Assembly (NCBI GenBank): GCA_027422505.1
Contig: JAPQWV010000484.1
Location: forward strand, 248,001 to 312,000
Origin: Craterostigma plantagineum
Lineage: Eukaryota; Streptophyta; Magnoliopsida; Lamiales; Linderniaceae
DNA length: 64,000 bases
Direction of reading: 5' to 3'
The notes beneath the pieces are model-generated. The model was not told the origin of the DNA. It searched no databases and saw only the letters and a list, made by a program, of their open reading frames with translations. Below are positions 20,907 to 31,919 of the stretch, in pieces. Both the position numbers and the translations under genes were made by a program. Numbering within the stretch: position 1 is the stretch's first letter; every line of letters begins with the position of its first letter.

Positions 20907-20923
20907 GAAGATCTTTTACGATG
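20907..20923 (+). repeat. Target site duplication of LINE-1, right
   Basis: This is an exact copy of 8349-8365 immediately after the A-run at 20900-20906. Confidence 0.93.
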
Positions 20924-22139
20924 CAAATAGTGACTCAATCGAACTGAAATTCGATTGAAACTGTTTGCGATCGAAAAAGTTCTTCGACGCCTTCAAAGGT
21001 TTCAAAACCCCAGTTTTGTCGAGACTTAGATTTTTGCTTTAAAACGCAGAGAATCGAAAATCTACACCATCATTGTGACTGTAAAGCTAAAATTTATCTT
21101 ACTTCGCAATTCTAAACCCATTTGAAACACAAAAACAGGTTTAAATCGCAGAACAGTAGCCTTCGAGGCTTCACAGCTACAAACACATGAAATATATCAT
21201 CGAAGCTGGCGAAACATTACAAAATGTAGACGCAAATAGAGTTTAAACACACGTAAATGCCTAACGGATGTCAAATCTACCATAAAAAGACGAAAATCAG
21301 TTGAAAGATTAAGGATTTTTAAAGAGATCGTTTTCGTCTTTTGGCAAGGGTTTTGCGCTAGATAAAAATTTTCAACTGATGAATTTTGCGATTAAGGGTT
21401 TATGCGTGTATTTAGGGATTTTTCGAGTGCAAAAGTTACTGTGTCAAATTGGGCTTATTGGACTTTTAAGTTCGCAAATTCTTCAGGCCCAATTTTGAGT
21501 ATTTCGCTCGAGAAACTCAGATCGAAAATTTTCATTGGGTGCCTCTTTGATTTTCGCTCGACAAATTTGGAGAGAAAATTAACATTTGGTCCCAAATCAA
21601 TTTTTGCTCGAGAAACTGCGATTGAAAATTACTAATTTCCCCCAACTTTTGCGATAGTAAGTTTTTTGAAGTTTTCATATTGACTCTAATTTTAAGTAAA
21701 GACCACATAATTGCTCCCCCTATGTATGAAAGAAATATGTAATTAACTCCATGTGATTTCCGAACAGTGACATCTGGCTCCGTCTTCAAATTTTGTAGAT
21801 CTGCAATACTTAGAGCAAAAATGTCGAGAATATTAGAGGTAATTTTGAAAGTAATTTTTCTATGTTAGGCTTTCCCTAAAACATTTTCAAGATAAGTTGG
21901 TTAAATTCATATTCACAAAACACGTTACGATCCAAATATTTAACCATCCAAAATTCGAACCAATGCCGTGTACCCCAAGTCGAGATCAATTCGTGAAGTT
22001 TCCTCATTTATTCTGCAACACTTAGAGAAGGATCATCAAAATAGTTTGGAGCTCAAGCTTAAATTTTTGTAAATGCTACCCTCAAATTGTGCACCTAAAA
22101 TTGATTTAGCGTGAAAGCTTATAAAATCTTCTCTATTTA

Positions 22140-22184
<45 letters not shown>

Positions 22185-22186
22185 TT

Positions 22187-22217
<31 letters not shown>

Positions 22218-22440
22218 TTATATAATAATTTATTAGTAGTATGGGGTCAGATTATTTTGCTTCGATCATCTGTCACGCCTAAAAATTCACAAAGATACTT
22301 GACCTATTTCCCATAGGGGCAGTTGACAATTGAATCCAATTTTGACCATTATTTTCATATCCATAATAGTGCGAAAAGAAGACCCAGCTCTCAGTTGTTC
22401 AAGAATAGTGGCGTTGAGTCTCTCGACCCTTTGACTTAGG
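20924..22440. repeat. AT-rich block with CTCGAG/CGATCG motif array, right half
   Basis: No gene is seen. It continues the block cut by LINE-1: TTGCGATCGAAAAAG at 20968, then TTTCGCTCGAGAAAC, TTTTCGCTCGACAAA and TTTTTGCTCGAGAAAC at about 21504-21615. On the minus strand GGGCCTGAAGAATTTG and AATAAGCCCAATTTG around 21440-21495 resemble GGCCCAAT boxes seen in S1 and S2, hinting at a minus-strand LTR. TGTCACGCCTAAAAATT at 22271 could be an LTR terminus. None of this is proven. Confidence 0.45.
22138..22226. repeat. ATT trinucleotide microsatellite
   Basis: There is a nearly pure run of ATT, broken by single changes (ATTCTTATT, ATTTTTATT). It is a simple repeat of the kind also present in the 3.3-kb LTRs. 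Confidence 0.95.
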
Positions 22441-22656
22441 ATTAGTTAGTTCTATTTCTCTATGGGGGCAGGGAAGAGATAACCAGTTCCATTGTACCCG
22501 GATGACTGTAGAAATAGATGTAGCATTTTGGGCGGCCACTCTTGTTTCGATCAGTCCGACTAACTTGATATCATATTTACGAATAATGTCTGCCACCGTA
22601 CACCCATGGTCTCTTCTATTGAGACCACTTACATTCCAGCTAGCGATAGGGATCAT
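22440..22656 (-). pseudogene. LINE-3 ORF2 N-terminus (endonuclease start)
   Basis: ATG at 22656 starts MIPIASWNVSGLNRRDHG, then VGLIETRVAAQNATS, the first two catalytic motifs (Asn and Glu) of the AP-type endonuclease. After RVQWNW, at about 22470, similarity to the other LINEs is lost. The start codon overlaps the ORF1 stop as ATGA. Confidence 0.82.
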
Positions 22657-24143
22657 AAATTCACCACGTCGCGGGCTGCGTTTTTAGGGCCCGAGGTTGT
22701 TGGCAGGTCTTCATCCTGAATATCAGCCAGAATGCCGAAAGAGTTTGTCGTGTCCACTATCATGGGTGCTTGTTCGTTTCGCTGTTGAGGTACTTGACTC
22801 GTTCGCTGATCCTTTCCTTCTATGTGGCCAGCCTTATTGTGAGGCTCACTTTGCGTCTCGTGCCCAATCTTTCTTTTGGCGCCCACTTTTTGCCACTCCC
22901 ATTGCGTTGCCATGTTACTCGACTGTTGTTGTGGTGGTCGTGGCCGAGCTGTTGGTGTTGTCTTTGGTTTTCTCGGGCAGGTGTTTATGGTATGTCCCAT
23001 TGTATCGCACATAGTACATTTACTGGGCTTCCACTCATACTCCTCCCTAACCTGGATAGTTCCCTCGCGCCTCCATCCCTCTTTTTTAGGCGACTATTAA
23101 ATTTCTCAACGTACGGGTCTGTTATTTTCTTCATAACACATACTCGGGGCATATTCGATCCGCTCCCCATTTGTTGTAATCTTGTCAGCAAAAAGTGGCT
23201 GTCCAACAGCGCTTGCGATGTAACCCAGCCCTTCTTCTGTCCAATACTCCCAGGGCACATTGTAGAATCGGACCCATGTAGGAATAGTCATATGATCCTT
23301 GCGTTCCATTGACATTCCCGGCCGCCAAGTTTCCAGGTAGATCGGCTGTCCTTGGAAAATCCATGGGCCCCCTTCGAGCGCAGTTGTCATGGCCTCTTGA
23401 CTGCCAAATCGAATCTTGAAGAAGCCGTTGGATGATGCTCGAATCTCCTTTAGATCAGTCCAAACAAATTTAAAATATTTTTCAACCATAGGGAAGTAGG
23501 GTTTACTGCCCAGAAAATACCCGACAAGTGTATATTTCCAACGATTGCAACCCTTCTCAGCCACTTCCCAAGGTGGGCAAACTTCCACCACCCCATCCAC
23601 CAGTACTGGAGGTGTATATTTCAGTGTGGCACGGCTCGTTTTGGGTTGCCAGCTTCTGCCCTCCCCGCTAACTATAGAGGCAAAGTTCAACGTACAGTTC
23701 GCTGAAGATCTATTGTCGCCTTGAGTATCATTTCCCGCCCCATGCTTTGTTCCGCATCACTAACAGATGTTGGTGGTCTCGTTTACTCGCCAGACTGGTT
23801 CATCCCGTCCTGTTCAAGGTTACCACCTATTTTAGGGTTCACAATCTCTAGGGGTTGTGGTTCCACCCTATCTTTCTGCCCACGTACAGTACCTCCAGCC
23901 AGTACATTAGGATCAGCAGCCACATCAGATTTAGACCCACTCTGCAATTGAAGCAGTTGGCGCTTCGATGCTAGTGCCATGCACACGATTAACAAGTGAT
24001 TCAAACGAACCGATATCAAATCCCAGCGGAAAGTCCGAGTACTTCTTCTTGAGCTCCCATAAATCTGCTGGTCGGTATATGAGTGCATGTTCAGTGGATG
24101 CCGACGACATCGTTGAGCCACACATAGATGACATCGACGCCAT
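22653..24143 (-). pseudogene. LINE-3 ORF1 (DUF4283, CCHC), frameshifted
   Basis: ORF1 is the RNA-binding protein of the LINE. ATG at 24143 begins MASMSSMCGSTMSS; the conserved N-terminal box FDIGSFESLVNRVHGT ends at about 23965, followed by shifts. The DUF4283 domain is open from 23690 to 23106: VEVCPPWEVAEKG, LVGYFLGSKPYFPMVEKYFK, ALEGGPWIFQGQPIYLETW, IPTWVRFYNVPWEYW. A shift near 23130 leads to KKITDPYVEKFNSRL, and the frame 23012-22653 has the CCHC-type knuckle MCDTMGHTINTCP and a Pro/Arg-rich tail. Its TGA (22653-22655) overlaps the ORF2 ATG. Roughly two to three indels separate it from an intact gene. Confidence 0.8.
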
Positions 24144-24443
24144 GACCTTAATCAACACGGATTTGAATAGAATACGAAAAGACACACTTTAGTCGGCACC
24201 CTATACTACCCCAAAACTACGACCGGACCACCGCCGTGTGATCCCGGCGGTGGGGGGTCATCGTCTGCCGTCTAGTAGCTCGCAAAACTGCCGGAGTTAA
24301 CGTGAAAGCTGGCCGGAGTCGGCAAGGAAGATTAAAGGTTGTAGCCGTTTAGGGTTTTCAACGTGAAAGAGGATTCTTTAGAGAGAGAAAGCTAGAGAGA
24401 TGAAATTTGTTTCTTTGAATATTGCGTACCTTAAAAATGCAAC

Positions 24444-25900
24444 ATAACTAATCTTCTTACGGAGTCTCATCGAAGCACTTGTGGACCACCGTCCTGTTCT
24501 GAGTGAAACAGGCGGTATTTACTGCTTCAGCCCAAAGGAAGTGTTGGAGGCCAGAATGAATCAACATCGTACGTGCGACTTCCACTAGAGTTCTGTTCTT
24601 CCTTTCAACGACACTGTTCTGTTGAAGCGTCTTTGCAGCTGAGAATTGCTGACTAATCCCATGTTGCTGATAAAAATCATTGAGGTACTTGTTTTTGAAC
24701 TCAGTGCCATTGTCTGTTCCGATGATTTGAATGGTTTGTTGCAGCAAATTCTGAGTAGCGTTCACAAAATTAATTGTCAAGTCCCCTGTCTCATCCTTAG
24801 CTCGGAGAACTTCGTCCACGTATAGCGGGAGTAGTCATCAACGATAACTAGCACATGCTTGCGCCCACTATACTCTGTGTCTGCATGGGTCCACAGAGGT
24901 CCATATGTAGTAAATCCATGGGACGTGAAGTAGAGGCAACTAGTTTGACTTGATGAGATGCTCGCTTCATTTTTCCTAGTTGACACACCGAACATTGATG
25001 CTCTTTTTGTAGAATAATGGTTGGTAAGACCGTGAACCAACTTTTTCGTGGATAGTCGTTGAAGAGCTTTGATGTTTAGATGAGACACACGTTGATGCCA
25101 TAAGCTGTTCCTCCGAATTGTAGTCCGGGAGATGAGGCAAACAACAGTCGTAGTCCGCACGGACGTCAGATTGATCGTGTAAAGATTGGATTTTCGAAGT
25201 CCTTGGAGGAGTTCTTTGTTCTGACTGTCCAATGTTCTGCACCGGTCAGCAGGAAAGACCACCTGGAGTCCTTTGACACAAAATTGGCCTATGTTGAACA
25301 AGTTATGACGGAGACCTTCGTCGTAAGAGACATCCTTGATTGTCAAATTTTCCTGAATGGGGGCTGAATCGTTGTTCCTGAATATGACTTTTTCATTCAG
25401 TCGGTCTTTGTAGTTGCTCAGCAGCTCTTCTATTCCCGTCATGTGTGTGGAGCAACCAGAGACAAGGTACCACACATGATGGATCTGCAAAAACAAATTT
25501 AAAGAGCTTTAGGTATCCACTTATAAATGGGTCCTCTCAGATTAGCAGATTTTTTTCTTAGGTTCAGATATGGTTCCTAAACCAGTGTTAGTAGGAGCTT
25601 TAACAATCCAAGTCAATCGCGAAGAGGCTGAGTCAAGTTTGCCCTTTGTAGACGACATGGCCTTTTTGGCTTTTGTCTTTTTAGGCGGGGATTTAGGAAC
25701 CCATTTGGGTTGAACCTTGTAGGGAAGATTAATTTCAGCTCGGACAATGCTGTAGTAGGCTTGAGCATGGAAAAGATCTTTTAATAGAATAGTCACCTAA
25801 GGTGCTTGGGGGATTCGATCTTAACGGGATACCTTTGGTGAGAACAAGCATGGATAGTGCCATATTCTTCACGCTTTTCAGAATGATATTTTCGGTTGAG
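24444..25900 (-). pseudogene. pol: Copia-3: Sirevirus-like protease and integrase fragment
   Basis: The minus-strand order is gag end (QAYYSIVRAEINLPYKVQPK, 25796-25542), aspartic protease, GAG-pre-integrase domain, then integrase. The protease catalytic site reads LVSGCSTHMTG at about 25465 where DSGCSRHMTG is expected, so the catalytic Asp is Val. The frame stays open from 25496 to 24777 through GLRHNLFNIGQFC, LWHQRVSHLNIKALQ and VLVIVDDYSRYTWT. A shift then leads to 24819-24457 with IIGTDNGTEFKN and QQNSVVERKNRTLVEVARTM, carrying the second Asp and the Glu of DDE. TPYE has become TP, stop, E at 24457. RT and RNase H are missing at this site. LTRs are not seen. Confidence 0.82.
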
Positions 25901-27119
25901 GGGTCGTCTTCGAAGCTGGTGAAAAGGATTGGTTTGTGGTGAGCCCGGGCTGATTAACATTCATGGTAGGTGTCGCCATTAGCGTTGTTCAATATTAGAT
26001 CCAACTTCAACGATCGGCCCTAATCCGGGGTTGATGGTGGCGAACCCCGGCGCCTAGAGAGATGGCGATCCTGAGGTTGATGCGGTTGTTGATCGTCATC
26101 CGAAGCGTCTTCAAGGACCGGGGCAGAATCATATGGGGCCGTCTGTGCAGCCACGACCTTCTCAGGCTGAGACCCATTTGGGGTACCACCAGTCATAGCC
26201 GTCGCAGCTGTAGGTTGGGTGGAATGATCAGTAGTATGTCCAAGGATTGGCCCAGAGCCCAGGAACGGTGGTGAAGTGCCCTGGCGCTCGGGGAACGGCG
26301 ACTTATCGTCGGGGTGTAGCACCCGGGTCCTCGTGAATAGTAAGGCCAATAAATTTGCGTAAATGATGATTGTGATTATGCGCACTTCGTGAAATTATTC
26401 CGTGCTCGTGTGAATTATGTGAAATCTGCATGTTAAAATGTGCGCTTGATTATTTGGTAAATTCGGTGCATTTAATTTGCACTGTAAGACTTCGAATTTA
26501 ATTAAGGACTTTCGAAAATAGAGCAAGGAAAATGGAGGAATTAATACAATTTATAATAGGAATTGGACCATAGTTAAAATTGGGCTAAATTTAAACATGT
26601 GGCCCAATCCATGAGAAATTATATGTGAGACAAGTCCCTTAAATGGGGGGAGTTCACGTTGGAACAAATCCCATCACCATACCTTTTGTTAAAATATCTA
26701 CCTAAAATCCATTAAACTCTCAAAACTCACTTAGCAAGAAAAGAATCGAAGGTGCAACGAAGGAAGAGAGGAGAAACAGAAATAAATTCAAGAAAAGCTT
26801 GGAAGTAGGTATGAGTTCTTACCATGGCTTTTTATTTTATTCCAAGCAAAAAACATACCCTAAGAATTATAAGAACGGGAATATCTTAGGCTAGGATTGT
26901 GCGGATATAATTATCAAATGTATATCTTCGCACCTTAACGTTGTACCATTAATCTTATATAGTAACTTGTTTAAGATGTTAGAGTACGAAAATATGTGTA
27001 AGACGTGTTATTAAGTTCGAAGCTTAGGGTTCTTGAAGTTTTTAGGGTATTCAATGAGTTCTTGAAGAAAGGGGATGGTTAGATCGAAGTATTTTAGGTT
27101 TGCGAGTCAAAAAGTGTTT

Positions 27120-27930
27120 TTGGTAGGAATGGAGTCGTGAGGTGTAAACTTCGCGAACTCTAGTTCGCGGACCCTAGGCATGAGGTTCGCAAACTCCATA
27201 AAAGTCGCGAATTGATCGAAGTTGGCGAACATAGAGACTTCGCGAATTGGGGTCGTTAAATAAGGGTTTCGCGATCATGGTTCGCGAATCCTTGGTAAAA
27301 GGAGGATTGCGAACTCTAAAGCTTCACGTGCATGAGTTCGCGAACTCTAGAAGAGATAAAAATTCACGAACCCTAGGTGAAAAGAGAATTGCGAACTCTA
27401 AGGATTCGCATACACGGATTCGTGGAATGAATGGCTAAGCCATGGATCACGAACCCACAATGAATTTCACGAATTATATTTGAAACTAGCCACTTTGCGA
27501 ATTGAGTATGGTTGCGCATCAAGATACAAAGGTAGGTAGAATTCGCGAACCATGCAAGGCGTTTCGCGAATTGAGGTAAGTTTGGCGAATTAAGAGAAGT
27601 TGAAAACTTAGCTTCGGCCATGTAGAATTCGCGAACTAGGAAACTTTACGGATTAGGGTTCGCAAAATGAAAAGTTCGCGAATCCTAAATTGAGAGGTAC
27701 ACTTCGCGAACCATGAAGCCGCAAACCTCATTTGCGAGTTCACATAAGTCGCGAACCCACTTTGCGAACTCTAACGAGTCACGAACTAGGTTCGCGAACC
27801 CAAATTGGTACACACTTCACGGGCCGAACTTTGCGAATCCAATTAGGAATTTAGAGATAATTCGCGAACTATAAAATAAGGATTTTGCACATGAGTTCGC
27901 GAGGTGTAGACTTCGCGAATTAGAACTCCA
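27120..27930. repeat. TCGCGA motif array inside S1
   Basis: At least fifteen TCGCGA cores, mostly as TTCGCGAA or TTCGCGAAC, plus many one-base variants (TTTGCGAA, TTCACGAA, GTCGCGAA), are spaced about 20-60 bp apart in otherwise AT-rich DNA. The array begins about 0.8 kb from the LTR start, the same offset as the TCGA array in S2. Confidence 0.9.
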
Positions 27931-28250
27931 TGAATTAGAATTGATATAATTTATAGACTGACTTTATAGCCTGTTCGAGTTTAAAGGATGAAATATTAGG
28001 AAATTCACCAGACCGGCTAGCAAATAGCTTATGGACGAATTTTATGAATTTCGTGAACTTCATAAAATTCCCTAAGTCAAGTGAGATGTACCAAGTTAAC
28101 TAGGACTCCTAAAGATATTATAACCAAGGAAAATACCTAAGTCAGTACGTAATTAATTAATTAACATAGTGTCCTAACGATACTATTCTATGTCTAAGGT
28201 TTGGACTTAGGAGAATACCCGGGTCAGGTAGCGACTAATCCACGGACGCC

Positions 28251-28264
28251 AGGTAAGTAGAAAT
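28251..28264 (+). promoter_or_regulatory. Conserved splice-donor-like site in S1
   Basis: AGGTAAGTAGAAAT lies after TAATCCACGGACGCC and matches the 5' splice consensus. The same string occurs in S2 at 32875-32888 in a matching context although surrounding sequence has diverged. Splicing use is an inference. Confidence 0.4.
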
Positions 28265-29359
28265 CCAACTACAACACATAACTTGTGTGCTATATGTATA
28301 TGTGACTATATGCCTACGTGGTTTCGTGATTACGTGAATTTATCGTTACGCTTTCATGTGGTAAGCATAAGTTGCATTTGTTTGCATATGCATGCTCATG
28401 TGCACGCACAAACTCATGGGGAAGGGTCATGGGATAGAGTGTGCATGGTGATATGTCGCTTGTACGCGACGAGGACTTGCCGATGTGGGCAAGTGTGTCG
28501 ACTCATAGTTGAGTCAGGGGCTGTCTACTATGCTACCAGGGCGGCGTTTAGCGTCGTCGTACTATTATTGTAAATATATATATTGGTATCCTATGGATAG
28601 GATTCGGGCATGGCCCGTGGCGGTAAGGTGCGACCTGAGGGTATAAGCGGCACCGGGTGGAACCCTGGTGTAGGCAACCTCAGCGTAGGCTACCAGCGTG
28701 AGCGACCGCCGGACAGTCGGGGACGACCGGGTCCATATGGCGACTTAGGGGAACGATGTGCATCCTAGGGTTCGGCCATCCGGCCTGGACCGCTGTCGTA
28801 TTGTCCTGAGGGACGTGAGCTGTTGTGGCGCATAGTAAGATTAGCCGAGGGCCCTGAGTGTTACTAGTACGAGTACTAGGTGCATCGGCGCGGATTGCCC
28901 TTGCTTAGAAATTTATGCACCGGCAGGGTTTGCCTTTGCCGGGGAAGGGACACGTGCATACATGCATGATTTCTGCTTACTGAGCGTCGGTGGCTCATTC
29001 TTTTATGTTATGTGTTGTAGGCGCCAGCGAGCACGGTTCGTGATCGCATTAGATGACAAGGCCAATCTTTTGGAGCTTCGCGCTGCTTTTGGGGTGGACG
29101 TGTGTGTATAGATGACGACCTGTGAGGCCGGGCGCATAGGAGCCTTTTGTTGTGCCGACACACCTTCGTCCTCGTCGTTAGATCGTGTCTGGAACTTAGT
29201 GTTCGACATGTATTCTTTTGACTTGTACAGAATATCATTACATTATGTAAATGGAAAAAGAAAAATTTTATACGCATTTTCAGTGTACCTTACTAATCAT
29301 AACTCGCTAGGCACATAGGGATGCGTTAGAATAGGCAGTCAGGAAGCCGGGTTGTGACA

Positions 29360-29910
29360 CGAGGCGCGCACCGGGGGTGCGCCGGCAGCCGCTTGGCTAG
29401 GCCCAGCATCGGACAGCCTAGGTCCACTCAGGTAGGGCTTGGAAGACGAAGAGTCACGCTGTGATATCCTTGGGTTTTGCACCAATTTTTGGGCCGCCTC
29501 AGCCACAGTGAACGGCGCTTCTTCATCAGATCCTTCCGCCAAGACCGGCCCTTGAGAAGATGCAGGTGGAGGAGTACCCCGGCGAATAGGGAACCAGCGG
29601 TCCAGGCGAGGGTCACGAACAGGCATGATATGGCTAGTACTACGTTTCTTACGGCGATGATGGAGCGGCGCAGCCGTTTGCTGCGATTGGCCACCCCCGG
29701 CCGAGTGGTTCGACGCCACCCCCGATCGAGTGGTTCGACGCTCCCGGTATAACAGGTTTAGCAGTGCCGGCCATCACACGCGTAGCCATGGCGTCGAAAG
29801 TAGCTACATCAAACCTATCGTCAAAGGCGGGGATGTTGGTCCTAAGGAGTTCAACTCCGGCACAACTCCAATCAGATCCGGGACCAGGGGAGGCGCAGCC
29901 ATGAAGGGCG
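29360..29910 (-). pseudogene. LINE-4 ORF1, N-terminal part
   Basis: A likely start ATG lies near 29903 (MAAPPLVPDLIGV). After a TAG the readable frame is DDRFDVATFDAMATRVMAGT, then an uninterrupted block from 29719 with NHSAGGGQSQQTAAPLHHRR, VRDPRLDRWFPIRRGTPPP and EEAPFTVAEAAQKLVQNPRI, up to the LTR at 29359. On the far side (26314-25970) it resumes with TDHSTQPTAATAMTGG and ASDDDQQPHQPQDRHLSRRR. The sequence is low complexity and basic, as ORF1 N-termini often are. DUF4283 is not reached. Function is inferred from LINE-5, where the same sequence leads into DUF4283. Confidence 0.65.
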
Positions 29911-31919
29911 TGAGTGAGGGAGATGAAGAGTCACAGTGAAGAAACGAAACAGAAGAATACGACTGAAGAAGGTGGAGAGTCACGTAGGGTTTGGTGGCAA
30001 TAGAAGGTGAGAAGGTGAAAGGTCACAGCCCTCCTACCGCCGTCTGGTCCAGGCGGCGCTGCTAAACCTGTTACACCGGGGGCGGAGAACCACTCGGCCG
30101 GGGGTGGCCAATCGTAGCAAACGGCTGCGCCGCTCCATCACCGCCGTAAGAAACGTAGCACTAGCATATCATGCCTATTCGTGATCCTCGCCTGGAGTAC
30201 CGGTTCCCTGTTCGCCGGGGTACTCCTGCACCTGCATCTTCTCAAGGGCCGGTCTAGGGGGAAGGATCTGATGAAGAAGCGCCGTTCACTGTGGCTGAGG
30301 CGGCCAAAAAATTGGTGCAAAACCCTAGGATATCACAGAGCGACTCTTCGTCTTCCAAGCCCTACCTGAGTGGACCTAGGGTTTCCGATGCGGGGGCTAG
30401 CCAAGCGGTCGCTGGCGCACCCCCGATGTGCGCCGCGATGATAGATCGCCATTTCCACGAGCGCTCGGGCACTTCACCACCATACCTGGGCTCTAAACCG
30501 ATCCTTGGATAAACTACTGATCATTCCACCCAACCTACAGCTGCGACGGCTATGACTGGTGGTTACCCGAATGGGTCTCGGCCTGAGAAGGTCGTGGCTG
30601 CGCAGACGGCCCCGTGTGATTCTGCCCCGATCCTTGAAAATGCTTCGGATGACGATCAGCAACCGCATCAACCTCAGGATCGCCGTCTCCCTAGGCGCCG
30701 GGGTTCGCCACCATCAACACCGGGATTAGGGCCGATCGTGGAAGTTGGATCTTATATTGAACAACCGCTAATGGCGACACCTACTTCGAAGACGACCCCT
30801 CATCAGCGGCCGATCGCTAATGCACGGCCCTCCTTCGCTGTCGTGACTCAGGGAGCTATTGTTCTTCGGGAGAGCCAGCGACGCACCCCCAGGCAAAAAT
30901 GGAATTATCTTACAGGGCACCGACGGTCATCGAGGGTGTGGTAGAGGCACGACCACCTTGGGAAGTCGCTCGTATAGGCTCGGTGCGATGGGTACATACC
31001 TTCGTCGGGTATTTCTTCGGAAAACGGCCTTACTTTCGCCACCTTGAGGATTTGTCTGTAGGGCCCCAGTCCCCGCGAACTAGGTCGGCCAATAAATTAT
31101 GTCTATGACTTACGTAATTTTTGTGTTAATTACGTACGTGTTATATGCTCTTGTGATGTTATGAATTTTATGTCGTGAATGTTACGAGAATTATGTGCAA
31201 TTACTACCAAAGATTTCGTGATCATTATGGCCCCTAAGTTGGGAAGGATAATTTTCGAAAATACCAAGGGAAGTGACTAATGATAGTCAAATGATAGTTG
31301 GGCTTGGAATTGAATTAGTACTGGGCTATATTTAATAATAGGCCCAAATTTGCAAGAAATCAACTTAGGAGACAATGGTAATAGCTATATGGACATTTGG
31401 ACCATGAGCTCATTTTGGGCTAGAAACCTAATAGTTAGCCCAATCCATGAGAAAACCTACTTGGGAGACAAAATTTCCTTGAATCAATGAAAACCCACGC
31501 CACCCTATACCTTATCTACCATAAGCTAAGGAAATATCTAACTAAAAATAATCGAAACTTCCTAATCTCACTCAAAAACCCACGAAAAGAGAAAGAAAGA
31601 AGAAGAAGAGGAAGGAGCCGAGAAGATTGAGCACAAAAAAATTTCCCAACTAGTTCAAGCATCGAAGTTGGTGAGTGAAATTCCTACCTCAAGCTAATTC
31701 GATTTTTATTTCATGGTATAAAACATGTTTAGGACTAGGAGAGTTAAGAGACGAGATATTACATAGGCGGCAAAGGCCCTAACCTTGGACGAAAATGCAT
31801 AGCCAAAGATTTCCTTGAGCTTAGCTAAATGTTGGGTAGTTTAGCACGTGATTTAGAACTTATATTTCTGGGTAGAATGAACTAGGAATCTAGTTTCGAG
31901 GAGATGAAGAACGTTTGAA

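Larger units (their letters stand above)
22440..24430 (-). mobile_element. LINE-3: 5' half of an L1-type LINE, 3'-truncated
   Basis: On the minus strand it has a pyrimidine-rich 5' UTR (24430-24144, with CTCTCTAGCTTTCTCTCTC), ORF1, and the first codons of ORF2. It stops at about 22440 without RT or poly(A). Loss of the 3' end is unusual, since LINEs truncate at the 5' end, so a later deletion or rearrangement removed it. It abuts the copia-3 integrase at about 24440. Confidence 0.8.
26315..29359 (+). mobile_element. Solo LTR S1 (gypsy type, 3.0 kb)
   Basis: It starts TGTAGCACCC and ends GGTTGTGACA, 3045 bp, flanked by CGGGG (26310-26314) and CGAGG (29360-29364), a 5-bp duplication with one mismatch. 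There is no PBS, PPT or coding region. It is homologous to S2: both end sections share GTGCATACATGCAT, GCTTACTGAGC, GGTGGCTCATT and GATGACGACCTGTGA. It interrupts LINE-4 ORF1. Confidence 0.85.
25901..30048 (-). mobile_element. LINE-4: 5' end of a LINE, interrupted by solo LTR S1
   Basis: LINE sequence is 30048-29360 and 26314-25901 on the minus strand: a 5' UTR (CCTTTCACCTTCTCACCTTC), ORF1 N-terminus and Ser/Pro-rich region. It is a near inverted copy of the start of LINE-5 (30050-30800), head to head with a spacer of about 260 bp. It ends without a tail against copia-3 gag at about 25901. Confidence 0.75.

Noticed and set aside
22271..22290. TGTCACGCC as an LTR start
   Set aside because: It resembles gypsy LTR ends but has no partner end or target duplication; only mentioned, not annotated.
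22770..23312. 180-codon plus-strand ORF with hydrophobic stretches
   Set aside because: It is the antisense shadow of LINE-3 ORF1; codon pattern and homology are on the minus strand.
27120..27930. CRISPR array or tandem satellite
   Set aside because: Repeats are only 6-10 bases with irregular spacing and unlike spacers, and the context is a plant LTR.
28283..28573. 96-codon ORF in S1
   Set aside because: It lies within a solo LTR with no homologous frame in S2; likely chance.
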